A stretch of DNA of 24,792 bases from Setaria digitata. Taxonomy: Eukaryota; Nematoda; Chromadorea; Rhabditida; Setariidae. The DNA lies in contig RCAB01000712.1 of assembly GCA_003640385.1 (NCBI GenBank), positions 1 through 24,792 of the forward strand, read 5' to 3'. Under the pieces are notes generated by a model. It saw nothing but the letters and a program-made list of their open reading frames with translations, ran no database searches and was not told the DNA's origin. The translations under genes and the position numbers were made by a program. This document shows, in pieces, positions 9,875 to 21,076 of the stretch (position 1 is the first letter of the stretch; the number at the start of each line of letters is the position of its first letter).

Positions 9875-12800
9875 TCATTTCAGTAAGTCTAGCATGTCAT
9901 CAGCAGACAATTGATGAGGAGGTGCACTGGTCAAAACCATCGAATTCGCAAGTAAGTCACGGTCTGGAATTCAATTTTAAATTTTTTTTTCTTCAAGATT
10001 TTTTTTTTTTTTTTAAATACTACTAACGGTCTGAATAAAAAATAGTCACTATTATCTTATAAACCACCTACAATGAAACTATACCTGTTGTTCGCATAGA
10101 CATCAAACTAGTCATTTGATTCATTGGCACAGAATGCTTCTGCGGTTTCTTTTTCATACCTAGATCATCCAAATCAATATTCAGTTTGTTTGATGCATCG
10201 GCCCATGTAGATGGAATTTTCTGTAACGATCAGTGTCGGCGCATAACTACTTGTTTAAACAAGTGAAAAGCAAAATATAGTTCTGCTGCACAGTATTTCC
10301 AAAGACAACATACTGATAATATAGTTCTGTAAGTAGTATGGTAAAATGCAACAGAAATAAAATGCAAGATTCCATCCTTATAAATGTAAGGCATTTTTTT
10401 TTTTTCTTTTGAAGCAATTTGTAAGTTTATGAAACTGACCACAGCTGATTTTGAAGGGAGCTCTATATGCGAAGGCACATTTGCCTGGAGTGGAATAACT
10501 GGAGGGGAGTGAGTAGGCACGGGTATCTGCAAATATTTTTTACTTTATTGGGTAAAAGATAATGGAAGACTGATGTGTGGAAGAATAACTGGACAGTGTT
10601 CTAATATTACTAGAAGCGGCTATCCCTTTCAGACTACACAATAATAAAAGACTCTAAAAAGAAGAAAGTACTTACTTGACGCAGCCCATGAAACTTTCAT
10701 AAAGATTAAACTTTATGGTTTCTCAATCAAAAAAAACTAAGCAGTCGTATTCCGTTCACAGTTAATAAACTCGCGAAAAAATTTATTCTAGCAACTGTTT
10801 GACTATTCCAAATTTAAAATATTCAAAAAAATAATCACTAAGTTTTCATTTTTATTGTTTCCCTTACATCAACATTCTTAGTCTTCTATAAACTAGGATC
10901 ATGAAAATCTAATCTACGCTCAATTTTGTATATTTTTACTCTATCTTTAGCATCTACCAACTCAGCAGTTCACGTACTAGTGGACTGGCTGCAGCCAAAA
11001 GATCTATGCTTTGAGAAGGTGACTTCACAGAATTATCAGCCGAAGGCACATGAGCTGTAGAAACGTCACCCAAAACTGAAGAACGGGTTGCACTGCCACC
11101 AAGTGGAGACGAAAACGTCACTTGAGCTACTGTAGCCGAGGGCAAAATACTGTAATCAGTAAATGAAGGTGGAACGACAGATGCTCTTTGTTGATTCACA
11201 TTTGAAAATGCTTCATCTGATACTAATCTGGAATAAAAATGCTACAACAATATGGTAGAACGTGAAAATTAGTATACAAGTATTTAGCAGAAATAATATC
11301 TTGTTCAGTAAATGCCTCCGAAACATTAAATTCGGAGTGAATAAAATAAATGACATACATAGGAGATAAACTGTCAACCGATTGATTCATATCTTTCAAT
11401 AACAAAGAAGGTTGCAAAATGGGTGAAGTAGAAGTATTGTTGAAAAACGATGTTGCGGAACTGCCCAAATTTCCGCTACTAGTGAATTCATTTAGTCCCA
11501 GTAAATCTAAAAAAAAAAAAAAAAAAAAAAAATCTGGAAAAAAATAGCATGTTAATTTAAATAAAACTTGAAAAGGCAATTTCAAGATATGGAGTTGTCT
11601 GTTGATACTTTCTTAACGATATCATCACATGGAAATAATAGATTTGTGCTGGCTCTATATATACATATATATAACAACAACTACAAATATGTTAATCATG
11701 TGTGAATTTATCATCTGCTTAGTTCCTTCGATTTATCAAAACTTTAAATAGCAAGAAGGAAGGAAACTGCAGAAAAAAGAGGAATGGAGAGAATATGGAG
11801 AAGTCGTTCTGACCTTTTCATGGCTTGATATCTACGGAAACTAGAACATGCAAAAAGAAAGAACCAGATTCAGGGATGTAGATCTATTAATATTTCAAAT
11901 ATAACACGAACCACTGATGGGTTTATTTTGTAGACGGCAGAGACCATTATCGGTAACTGCCGGATGCTTTACTGTTGCAGATGTTATACTTGGGCCAGCA
12001 GGAGGAGGAGGTACAACAACAGGGACTTCAACAGCAGTAACAGATAACGGGTGAGGTTTTTGAACGCACTGCGACTGCGTTATTACTGATGGTGATGGAG
12101 GAGCTTTATCAATGAACTGTCGCTGGGATTGAAAATTACGAGCGAGAGCAAAATCACCAAATTCCTCATCGTCCTCCATTTCTCGGGACATTAGCTCCGG
12201 TGTGTGCTGCAGGTAATAATAGTAGTAAATGACACATGATAAATCAGAAACTGTCCCACTTTACTAACTTCTAAATTCATATTTAACCGACCTCCCGTAT
12301 ACCGAGTTCAGGGCTATCACCTCCGCCGTGGCTCATCTCTTCATCTGGAAACTGGAACGAGTTTACTTCTCGATGACGATATGAATCTCTAAAACCATGA
12401 ATCGTTACTATATGATTAACACACTGTAATATTTATGTCAAAATAAGAAATAAAAAATTACTACCTTCCATCCTCATCACATGAATTTCGTCTCTTTGAG
12501 AAGTCACTGCTACTCTTCCAATCACCAAAGCTTTTTGTATTACTACCTAAAATACTACAAGATGACTGCTTTTAGATCTAATAAGAGTAGTGAAGTAGTC
12601 TATAACTAGACGAACAAAATTCAAGTCTATCGAGTTAAAAGCTCTATCATTACATTCTGTAAGTTATAAGCCTCAACTATTACAAAACACATATTTTATC
12701 AAACCATTCACATGCCTGATGCTTTTAAGTGCGTTTGATTTTCTCAGCTTTCGATTTTCTACACTGTCGAACGACTTAATTTACTTGGTCGAGTCCGTGA

Positions 12801-14421
12801 GCTCCTTACCGGTCACTATGAGTACAAAAAATTTTCTACTTAACCTCAAGAGCACAACATCGCATAATCAAATGAACATTTGTTCGCACAGTCCTAAAGA
12901 GAGTAGCTCAAGTATCTGACATCGCTGTAAACACACTTTGTACTTACATGAAAAGCAAAGTAATTGACATTATGCTTTAAGCTGATGAAGACACTCATCC
13001 CTAGAAAATCTGAAAAAGTGAATGAAAACTAACTGAAGGCAGTTTGTCCACCCAAACGTATATCATCCTTTGAATAGCCCTTGTATTTCTCTTTGCCCTC
13101 AGATTTTGCCTTTTTTCGCTCTGCTTTTAATTGTTCGTCATCTTGAATTAAGTCGAACAGAACACTAGCGCGATGTCTTACTGCAAACAAAAATCGATTC
13201 ATAGGAATTGACAACTGTCTTCCGAAGAACATTGAAAAGCAGTTCACGCTTTAGACACATAAAATACTGCGACAAAAAAGTTTCTCTAATTTCTATCTAA
13301 TATTTATAGACAAACTGGTTGGTACTAACACATTTTGGAAACAACAATGCCATTGTTGTTTCCAAAATTTTTTGGGAAAAGTTATCAAAAAAGATCCACA
13401 GAAAAATTTATCTCAATAAAAATATGTTTATATAACTGATGCAGGGAAAGGACGTTTTAGCTTGTTCAAAAATCAAGGAGTCACTGGAAAAATAAAATGC
13501 AAACCATTAAGTCCTTGATCCTTTCCCTTATCATCAATAAATTTATATGATTCCAGTGCACGCATCTCAAATAAATGATCACGTGCGTTGCTCACTACTC
13601 GTTCGCTACCATTTTTTAACAGATAGTGTAGTAGAGTCAAGGACTGGAAGAAAAAAAAAAAACATAATAATGTGAAAAAGCATTATAAAAAATAAAGTAA
13701 TGAAAATAATAAAACAGTAATACGAAGATTTCATAAATCAACAAATGATATCCATATGTTTTGCTCTCTAAAACTGTAAAACGCAGGCAGTGAGACTCTG
13801 GAATACATTGTGGCTATAGTTTCTACAAAGATACGTATATCATAAAATGTTCCTGCCTTATACACTCGTCTCCATGCATTCTTGTTGTCTTGGAGCATGC
13901 GTTTCCACAACATGCTCATCACTTCGGGAAAAGCGTCATACTGATACGTCATATGTGCGATTTCAGCCATCTGAGGCCCTGTCGGTCCCCACGGGTCTTC
14001 ATTGGTTGCTTCTCTAACTTTACTTTCTGCTTCCGTATAGTTCATTACCATTCCCTGCCTTAAAATAATAGAACAAACATAGTTTTCCACATAATCTTAA
14101 TACTCCAGTACTGATTTACAATCCAAATTATAGAGAGCGGAATTTACGCTGCCATTCATTTAAAGCAATAGTCAGGGAACACGAGTTCTTAGGTGATACC
14201 GATTAATGCAAGTGAACCGGAGTAAAACTAAAATTTACGATTATATTTCCTATTGTTTCAAAATATACCACTGAATAAAACGCACTAAAAGTTCGGAAAA
14301 TGACTTCTGGAAAGTAACATATTGCTTACACTTTGTCACCAAGTTTCCTGATTTCATATGTGTTGAACGAATCAGCTACTGTTTTCGTAAAACTTGCAAT
14401 ACCACTTAACAGATCCGACAT
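9875..14421 (-). CDS. rsd-3: RSD-3 / epsinR (CLINT1)-type ENTH-domain clathrin adaptor
   Basis: Twelve exons on the minus strand: 14421-14330, 14058-13857, 13643-13505, 13180-13034, 12546-12465, 12388-12292, 12206-11912, 11506-11359, 11227-10978, 10526-10440, 10220-10085, 9963-9875. All phases close to give 587 aa ending in TGA. Residues about 20-165 are an ENTH domain with family signatures VMNYTEAESKVREATNEDPW, WRRVYKSLTLL, NGSERVV and KGKDQGLNVRHRA. The VMNY and ERKKAK forms place it with epsinR/CLINT1 and worm RSD-3, not epsin-1. The tail is low complexity and rich in Ser, Pro and Thr. It has gamma-ear-like motifs (SFGDW 199-203, EEFGDF 267-272), DLL or clathrin-box-like motifs (DLLGL 352, SIDLL 474, LDLL near the C-terminus) and the CLINT1-like STW...IDLDDL block at 517-533. 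Family role: AP-1/clathrin traffic between trans-Golgi and endosomes; in C. elegans, RSD-3 is needed for systemic RNAi. No ubiquitin-interacting motif or NPF repeat was seen, which also fits epsinR. Confidence 0.93.
11509..11532. repeat. 24-nt poly(A) run, polypyrimidine tract of RSD-3 intron 7
   Basis: There are 24 consecutive A on the plus strand. On the minus (coding) strand this is a U24 tract directly before the TAG acceptor at 11508-11507, in front of the exon that encodes DLLGL. It probably acts as the polypyrimidine tract. Its length makes it prone to length variation and sequencing error. Confidence 0.85.
13332..13368. repeat. 37-nt inverted repeat, 18-bp perfect arms around one base
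   Basis: The left arm at 13332-13349 (ATTTTGGAAACAACAATG) and the right arm at 13351-13368 are exact reverse complements with a single C at 13350 between them. It lies within the 324-nt intron 3 of the RSD-3 gene (13181-13504). It would fold into a hairpin in the pre-mRNA or as single-stranded DNA. The arms are shorter than in a usual microRNA precursor. Confidence 0.9.
13644..13856 (-). other. GC-AG intron (intron 2 of the RSD-3 gene)
   Basis: The conserved ENTH sequence RRVYK|SLTLL is interrupted after the AAG lysine codon by AAG|GCAGGA. The next exon starts after TTCTTCCAG at 13644. Both flanks are in phase 0, and a GT donor a few bases away (CGA|GTGTAT) would delete conserved VYK residues. 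The splice therefore uses GC as its donor dinucleotide. The intron is 213 nt. Confidence 0.8.
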
Positions 14422-14448
14422 GACCTCCTTGCTGCTAGCTAAATCTGT
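14422..14448 (-). promoter_or_regulatory. 5' leader of the RSD-3 gene with upstream splice or trans-splice acceptor
   Basis: On the minus strand a long pyrimidine-rich tract ends in TTTTCATCATTTAG at 14449, 27 nt before the ATG at 14421. Such a short distance from an intron-type acceptor to the first ATG is typical of nematode spliced-leader addition sites. A 5'-UTR intron is the alternative. No donor partner was identified. Confidence 0.45.
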
Positions 14449-14980
14449 CTAAATGATGAAAATATAAGTAAGAAAAAAAGGAAAATTCACCACCAATGCA
14501 CAAATTCAGAATTTAGCAACAGCAGAAGAAAACTATTCATAATCAACAATGGATTGATAACACCTGACTTAAGTGAACACCACCAACCCTTTTCAGACCC
14601 GCACCACGCACCACCTCACCTCACCATATACATCACACAAAGACCCCACGCTGAAACTGCCACTTAACATAGGTTTGGGAAACTTTGACATGCTACGGTG
14701 CAATAATTTTATCCAAGAAATTGTGCAGGGTTTGTGATTTCCTCGTCTTCCCTTTCTCTTGATTGTGTTGTGAGTTTTGCAGCAATGAATTTTTCTGGCC
14801 TGTCAGTGTCTTCCCAGATTTCCTTTTTATTGATTTCCATCCAAGTGATAAAGACACTGAAACCTCATATTGTTCAGCCGTGTTCCTTAACTTGACTTCG
14901 ATTCTTAACTGTTGATTCCATTGTTATATTGTTTGCATCCTCATTACCACTTCGGTCTTCAGCCTAATTCTGAACGTATC

Positions 14981-14988
14981 CTCGCGAG
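14981..14988. promoter_or_regulatory. CTCGCGAG palindrome
   Basis: An 8-bp palindrome with two CpG in AT-rich DNA, 560 bp upstream of the RSD-3 start. It shares its core with the site at 16118-16129. A regulatory role is inference. Confidence 0.3.
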
Positions 14989-15177
14989 ATTATCCATGAC
15001 ATATTTTCGTCCTTCATTCACTGAAAAAAAAATCATTATTTGCTTATTTTTTCAAAAAACAAGGGTCCGGAAATGTAGTGAGTTATTTATTTCGTAATTT
15101 TTTAATGTGTTGGATATAGTTGTTCCTTGTTCAAAATTCCTTATCGTGGTAGGTTGTTTATTCTATATCAATTCTAG

Positions 15178-15389
15178 GTTGTAATTTTTCTGGAAGACGA
15201 TTCGATATAAATAAGGAGGATGGGAGTGAAGGAAGGAATCAAGCTTTAAAATCTGAAAGCGTCTTGCTACTCTGAATACATCAAGAAATGATGGAATTCT
15301 GGAGCGTTATCAACCTTTCGCCAAGACTTTGTACGCCTAAGCTCGTAGAGATCATTCCTAAACAGGGCCATTTGACATTGTTAAAGTGA
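15178..15389 (+). other. Open segment with coding-like peptides and one in-frame stop
   Basis: After the acceptor-like AATTCTAG a frame reads CNFSGRRFDINKEDGSEGRN and on to LKSESVLLL, meets TGA at 15273, then continues in the same frame for 37 codons (including IHQEMMEFWSVINLSPRLCT) to TGA at 15387. It could be two separate exons, a decayed exon, or chance. No family was recognised. Confidence 0.2.
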
Positions 15390-15980
15390 CTGATCTAATT
15401 ATGAAATCCAGCGTTTTGTAAAAAACGAACACAAGTTTAGTAACTGCTGTAACACTCAGGCGATACGCTGGTTGTTGTTAAACTTCGACACATAAATTGA
15501 CAATTACATTTTAATGGCACTTGAAAAGCTTTCTTACGGAGTTGGGAGAAGGCTGACCGGAAAGCCTCGTGGGAGTGGGGCTTCCTTGTCAGGAAGGAAG
15601 ACATCGGCCTAGACTGCAAAGCCACGACTCACTTTACTAGGTGCACCCAGTTCCTCTTTCCCTTTCCTCCTCATCTTGTCTCTTCCCCTCAAGCAGATTC
15701 TGCCACTTCTCGCTTATGGTTGGGTCACCTCCTTTCTACTTCTTGCTTCTTTGCTGTCCTACCACCCTCATTAACAGCGAAGCTTATCGCATCTTTTTGT
15801 CGTTGTTTTGTTTACCCACATCCACTTCTGTCTTTTGTACGACCAGACATTGTCTCCATGATCACTTCCATCATCAACTTGTTACGTGGGATTTAAGACA
15901 CATGATCTGGAATGAAACTGCTTAACTTGGTTGAGTTGCAGATATCAGTCAATGTAAATGTTTCAAACTTTATATTTTAG

Positions 15981-16652
15981 GTCTCTGCCAGGGATTTCAG
16001 GAATAAGAAGCACAATTTGTAGTTAATTTCTCCATTTACGCACCATTTTGCCTCGACAAAACAAAACTCATAATTGAGATATTTTTTGTTTGCCTCTCTT
16101 TCCAAAGTAAATCAGCTATCTCGCGAGATTTACACGACGTAAAAATTCTTAAACTGTTTCATTATTTATGATTGCAGTGAAGAGCTTCTATTTGCGCAGA
16201 TGGAATTTATGCATATGAAAGAGTTGGATGGGCCGTACGTTCAATCGAATTTTGGTTTGGAAGGCGATGAAATTTTTCACACCGATTATATTTTCAAATT
16301 ATAGTACGAGTTTAATAGTGATAGCAATCAAAAATTAATGGTTAGCGAAAAAAGTGGGCATCTTTTTCAGGAATCAAAATAGAAGAAACAGAAAAGAAAA
16401 AAGGTACCGGATGTAATATGCTAGGCTTATTTAGAAATGGTGACTTATCTTACCACTGGCCAATATATTATCAGTTACCACAAAGCAAAATATCAAGACA
16501 AAATGGTGCTTTATTTAGTTCTGTCCTTTATTATATTTACTGGGTTAGGTATTTTTCTTCTGTAAATAATCACCACCTCAAAACAAAGAATTCGACTGAG
16601 TAATTGCAGGATAAAACTTGCTGTATTTAAAAAGATCTCCATTTATAGTTGA
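15981..16652 (+). other. Candidate exon chain of an unrecognised plus-strand gene (3' part)
   Basis: Four splice-flanked open segments fit in phase: 15981-16018, 16178-16254, 16371-16548 and 16610-16652 (TGA). Acceptors are TATATTTTAG, ATGATTGCAG, TCTTTTTCAG and TAATTGCAG; donors are GTAGTT, GTTTGG and GTATTT. The peptides are protein-like and not simply AT-biased: EELLFAQMEFMHMKELDGPY in the second, and GCNMLGLFRNGDLSYHWPIY then YQLPQSKISRQNGALF in the third. The second segment may instead run on to the TAG at 16302. No family was recognised and no start exon was found. The frame lengths alone are within chance expectation for this composition, so the case rests on peptide quality plus phase agreement. 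The gene would be divergent from RSD-3 if it starts in 14500-15900. Confidence 0.3.
16118..16129. promoter_or_regulatory. ATCTCGCGAGAT palindrome (contains TCTCGCGAGA)
   Basis: A 12-bp perfect palindrome. TCTCGCGAGA is a well-known promoter element in vertebrates; whether nematodes use it is not established here. It lies between candidate exons of the unrecognised plus-strand gene. Confidence 0.3.
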
Positions 16653-19600
16653 GGAATTTACTAGAAATTATGTGGAATGTTTTGGCTTTAAGCCGACTTC
16701 TTAACATTATGTCACTACGCGTAGATTGAGACGTTTAACGTGTGAAATGTTTGTTAGAATATTCCAGAAATATAAGTTTTGAATTCCTGTTGATATATTT
16801 TGGGTCATATGATTTTTTTGATCGCTAAAAAGAACGGTACATTGTTATTTCAGAAAGCTGCATCATTTTAAATGTTTTTTTTTTCGTCAATTTGATAGTT
16901 GGTTTAAAAAGCTATTTTGACTTGATATTTGGTAATAGTTGTAGCGAATGTTACTATACAGATAATGAAGATATCTGATTTTGGAATATGTTCTGGATGA
17001 TGCACTGAGAATATGTTTGCATTCTTAACAAGTTGTTCCTAATTCTCACTAATGCATCATCCATTGGTGTGCTGGACATTATTTATTGATCAGCACTTCT
17101 AGTGCCTCGGACCCTATTTTTTTGGAACATATTTGCAGTCATTTTTTTCCGAATTTTGTTACCAGCAAATTGTTTCTCTAAGCTAGAAAATACACTCTGT
17201 TACCCTAAAACGTTCACTTTATAATCAGAGCAGAATCAGGAAAACATTTGCATCTCTACCGCGTTTTTTGTTATTTTTCATGACTTTCTAGATGTGTCAG
17301 TAATCATTCTTCAAGTGTAATGAGAAAGCCTCTCGAGATTTATTCTGTTGTTTGGTAATTCGGAAGATTATCGTTCTTATTTTGCGAACATGATATGCCT
17401 GACTTGTCCTTTGCATGCATTCGTTTTTTCCCGGCACTGCTTACCTATTGCCAATAAGAAAGAACTTTCTAGTTCATTGGTATGCCCTCACTGTAAATTG
17501 ATGGAAATGAGAATTTAAAACATCAAAATTCTTACTTGATTGAGTGCTAGTGAACACAATTAAAGATATCTCGTCGATGTATTCCCCTTACTTCATTCTT
17601 TAAATGCTTAAATATCTTCTCGCCGCCTTTTTTAAGTGACTTTAACACAATCGTTAAATGATAAAATGGTCCATCTTCGAAAAAAGTGTCACTAAAATTT
17701 GGAATGGTTGAAGTTACTTTATTGGTTTTTGGTTTTTTGAAGGTGTAGGAGCAATAAAATTGGGAACAATCACTGATGGGTGATTTTAAGGTGTTGAAAT
17801 AATTGAGCAGCTAGGTTGCTTTCAGAGTATTTTTAAAGTATCTCTTATCTAGCAGCTGTCATTTGTGAAGTGAAGATGTAGTGTTCTTTGAGAAACGCAT
17901 TAAGAATGGCGGTAGTAGGTGGATGAGCTTAAGTTGGGTTTTTCAAGAGGTTGCCAACATCTTATGTCTACAACTTCTTCCGTCATCATATATTCTCCAA
18001 AAGTGATCAGATCAGAGTCACTCTGTCCTCTTTGCCACTTCTCCTGTGTATAGTTGATCAGCCATCCATCACGCTTTATTTTCCGTTTTAATTTCATTAG
18101 ATATTTATTATTCTCTCATTTTCTAAGGCTTTGTTCCATTTCAACTGTTTTAAAACAAACATTTTCAAAAATATTAGAGCCACTGACATAAATCATTTGA
18201 CCACTCAAGTTTTTCCTTTCATATGGCTCCACTACAATTTTTTAATGATTAATGATTGAAGAGTACTTCTTCACTCCACCTTAAATGTGTTACTACTTAA
18301 CTCTTTAGTTATTTCTTATCGTTGAGTGTACACATCAAATCATTGCAATAATCACATTCTGTTAACTTTTATCACTTGCTTCCGATGATGTCAATGTAAT
18401 CAGAATGCAGCACATTGAATTGCTTAGCTCCTTTCTCATATTTCTTAGATCTTCTTTTAGAGTTACCGTTACCGCCAAGAATTCGCTACTAATGGTTTAT
18501 TTCAGAACTTTTTCTTACTATTTCGAGAGACTTAGGAAATATATTTTTTCCATTTCCATTGCCGTTCAGGTATCCTTTTTTATACATTCTCTGAGTTATG
18601 CAGGTCAAGATTTGTAATCGATAACAGTGTTCAGTTCATTGAAAAGATTAATTTTTTTTTCAGAGGGAACATGCACCACAAACAGATATTTTTCTTTGAG
18701 TTTTTCGGACAAAGTATTCATATTCAAGATAATAGTTGTGGTTTGCTGATGTGTTAAATAAGCATTGATGAAATAATGAATCAGTGTATTGAAATTAATG
18801 CTTTACCTACTGACATGGTTTGGTTTCTTCGAAGGGCTGATATCCGGGTGTACAGATGGATTTCATCACTGCCTAAATATACTGTGAAGTAATTTACGGA
18901 AATTCTGGTATTCTAATGTAACAAGTCAGCTTGTCCACCTCCCTCATCTGCATTAGAATTTTATCGCCATTATGGATCGGATGGTATGGTGATTTTTTTT
19001 TTATATGATATGGTTGAAAAGGAAATAAATAGTTAATGCAGCAGTGGATCTGAATATATTTTGTTTTCAAAGAGTGAGTGCCACTTGAGAAGGAGATCTT
19101 GTTCAGTTGCCAAAATTGCACTTGTCGAGAGAGACTTGAGATAATTGTGTAGCGATCCAATTTCAGAAGGAAAGAAGCAGAAGAGTAAAAGTATCAAAGA
19201 CCCCAGGGCCTGCTGGAAGGGTATAAGGCAAAGACACGTCGGTGGAAATAAATGGTTCATGGCTCCTTAGCGAGGCGAAATAAGGGTTTATTTAAAACCA
19301 ATTAAAGATTCAATACGATGTCGGTATGCCCTCCCCCACCCACTCCACCCCTTATCCCAACACTGCATTTCACCTCGTTGTTTAGCATTTCGTCACTTTT
19401 TCTCATTTTACACAGCCTTTTTATTTCACAGTATTTGAATTTTCCCTTTCTTACTGCATCCCCTTCTGGTTATCTCTGACATTCAGAAATAATCTCCGTT
19501 TGATTAGTTTCCGCTTTCATTGTTCATGCAGAAACAATTTGTAACAATGACATGAAATTTGTTTGGATTTACACTCCTTCCTCCCCTAAGCCCAGAGTGA

Positions 19601-20978
19601 TACTTTAGTAGTATGGTGAAGAAAGAAGAGAAAGTTTACAGCAAAATTGTTTTCGATCATTGAATCTTATGTGTTACAATGCTGAACAATTTTAAAAAGC
19701 GTGTGAAGGGAGCTGTCATCGATACTCTATAGTTGCTAATTCATCGATCATCAGTTGATCAGCACTTTAAAATAAATATAATTTTGACAGAATTAAAACG
19801 TTAGAGACTACGAGTTATGCATTAATGTCTCTCAAATACATCATTCCATACAGTCTTTTTATACGATCTCCAATCTTCGTGATTCTCTTGGATTAGATAT
19901 GTACTTCTTATTGTTGGCCGCGTCTGCTATGTCAAGCATGACGATAATTGATGTAGAAATCTATTTTCGAAAGAATTTACAAGTGCTTCGATTTTGCAAG
20001 GGCTTCTATGGATAAACTAAGAAAATAATGAAGGAAAACCAGTGATATTTCAGATGATCTATGTGATTCCACAGAGTGAAATAAAGGATCTGCTTTTTGA
20101 AATTTCCATATTTTGCATCCGAAAAAATATTTGTTATCATGCGTTTAGTCTACTTCACCAATAGAAAGTCATGTCATTTGATTGAAAATATCCTCATGCT
20201 TTCTCGCTACTATCAGGGAAAAAAATTAGTTGAACCTTAGTATAGTAGTCCGTCAGGAAACGTCATGATTATATTGCCTCTTATTTTCCATTTTTTTCTT
20301 AACTTTTCAGCAAAATGCATTTGAAGATGTTATTATCTTTTTTTTTTTCGACGAATTATCCTTCCTACAAATCGTGCCCCATTTTTTGAGCTCGCTTTAT
20401 CTTGAAAAAATTCTTTTGAAAGACATTGTGAAGGTGTCGTTTTTCATTTCAGTTTAGTACTTCACTAGGATTCTTTGGGCTATTTTTATCAACTCCAAAA
20501 AAATCATTGCGTTCCCATTCAGGTATTCTTCAACTTCGAAATGAACTTATTTAGGAATAAAGGCTGCTTGTTTCCTCACACTTGATTACAATAAATACTA
20601 CATACGAGTTAATTTTTATCTTCGCTTCTTACCTGCTTAAACCCTCTCGAAGCTAAAGGATAACTGCCAAGTGCAGTTGCAGTTCAGGATTTTCTTATCA
20701 AAAAATATTAGTATTTTCTTTTTCTTTTCCATAGAGTAAAACAAAACACTCATAATTTCATTGAATCAAACATACCAGTCAAGTGAGGCGTGACATATCA
20801 TCTTTATACTCCGAAAAAGAAAGGAACTGCTTGCCCCATTTCATCATGTCAAATATATCTTAACGAATCATTTAGCTGTTGCCCTGATTGTCGCCGACAG
20901 ATTTGCATGCTTATGTTTTTATTTTTTGAATAATTTGTTCCCCCGTGCTTTTACATTGGAGACTGTGTTTATTTGCAG

Positions 20979-21076
20979 AAGATATTGTAAAGAGGAGGGT
21001 GGGAGTTTCGAGATAACTAGGCACATAAGTAGTGGAATGTTTTTGGGATTAGGGAGTGCTCAATGGATGATATACC
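20979..21076 (+). promoter_or_regulatory. Probable 5' leader of the arrestin gene with upstream short ORF
   Basis: A consensus acceptor (TTTATTTGCAG) ends at 20978, 98 nt before the ATG at 21077. It could be a 5'-UTR intron end or a spliced-leader site. If it is used, the leader contains an out-of-frame ATG (in AGTGGAATGTTTTTGGG, near 21037) that begins a 19-codon upstream ORF running past the main start, which could lower translation. Confidence 0.35.

Larger units (their letters stand above)
14449..20978. other. Long gene-poor stretch between the divergent RSD-3 and arrestin genes
   Basis: It should hold the upstream regions of both flanking genes. 15178-16652 has the coding-like segments described separately. 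Pyrimidine-rich C/T stretches occur at about 15640-15800 and 19330-19460. 16653-20300 shows only isolated frames, such as 18097-17900 (minus) and 18405-18617 (plus). An acceptor-led frame at 20311-20449 (plus), reading QNAFEDVII then FDELSFLQIVPHFLSSLYLE, is the only other segment that looked protein-like. No RNA gene was recognised. Confidence 0.45.

Noticed and set aside
9835..10026. Plus-strand ORF with a signal-peptide-like start (MSITDMFSISTIVFISVSLA) and a GTAAGT donor
   Set aside because: It is antisense to the last RSD-3 exon (9963-9875), whose phase and C-terminal motif DMLDLLK fit the minus-strand gene. The GTAAGT lies in that exon's reverse complement.
15541..15620. GC-richer stretch with a small stem (CTTCC...GGAAG), considered as a tRNA or other RNA gene
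   Set aside because: No cloverleaf, anticodon arm or T-loop consensus could be laid out.
15641..15925. Plus-strand ORF of 94 codons rich in Ser, Leu, Cys and Phe
   Set aside because: It reads a C/T-rich stretch; the composition, not selection, explains the open frame.
17900..18097. Minus-strand ORF of 65 codons with fairly balanced composition
   Set aside because: Possible small ORF, but no good acceptor, partner exon or family resemblance; length is within chance.
19033..19260. Minus-strand ORF with hydrophobic N-terminus (LGSLILLLFCFFPSEIG)
   Set aside because: It looks like a signal peptide plus short tail, but there is no other support and an overlapping frame is open as well.
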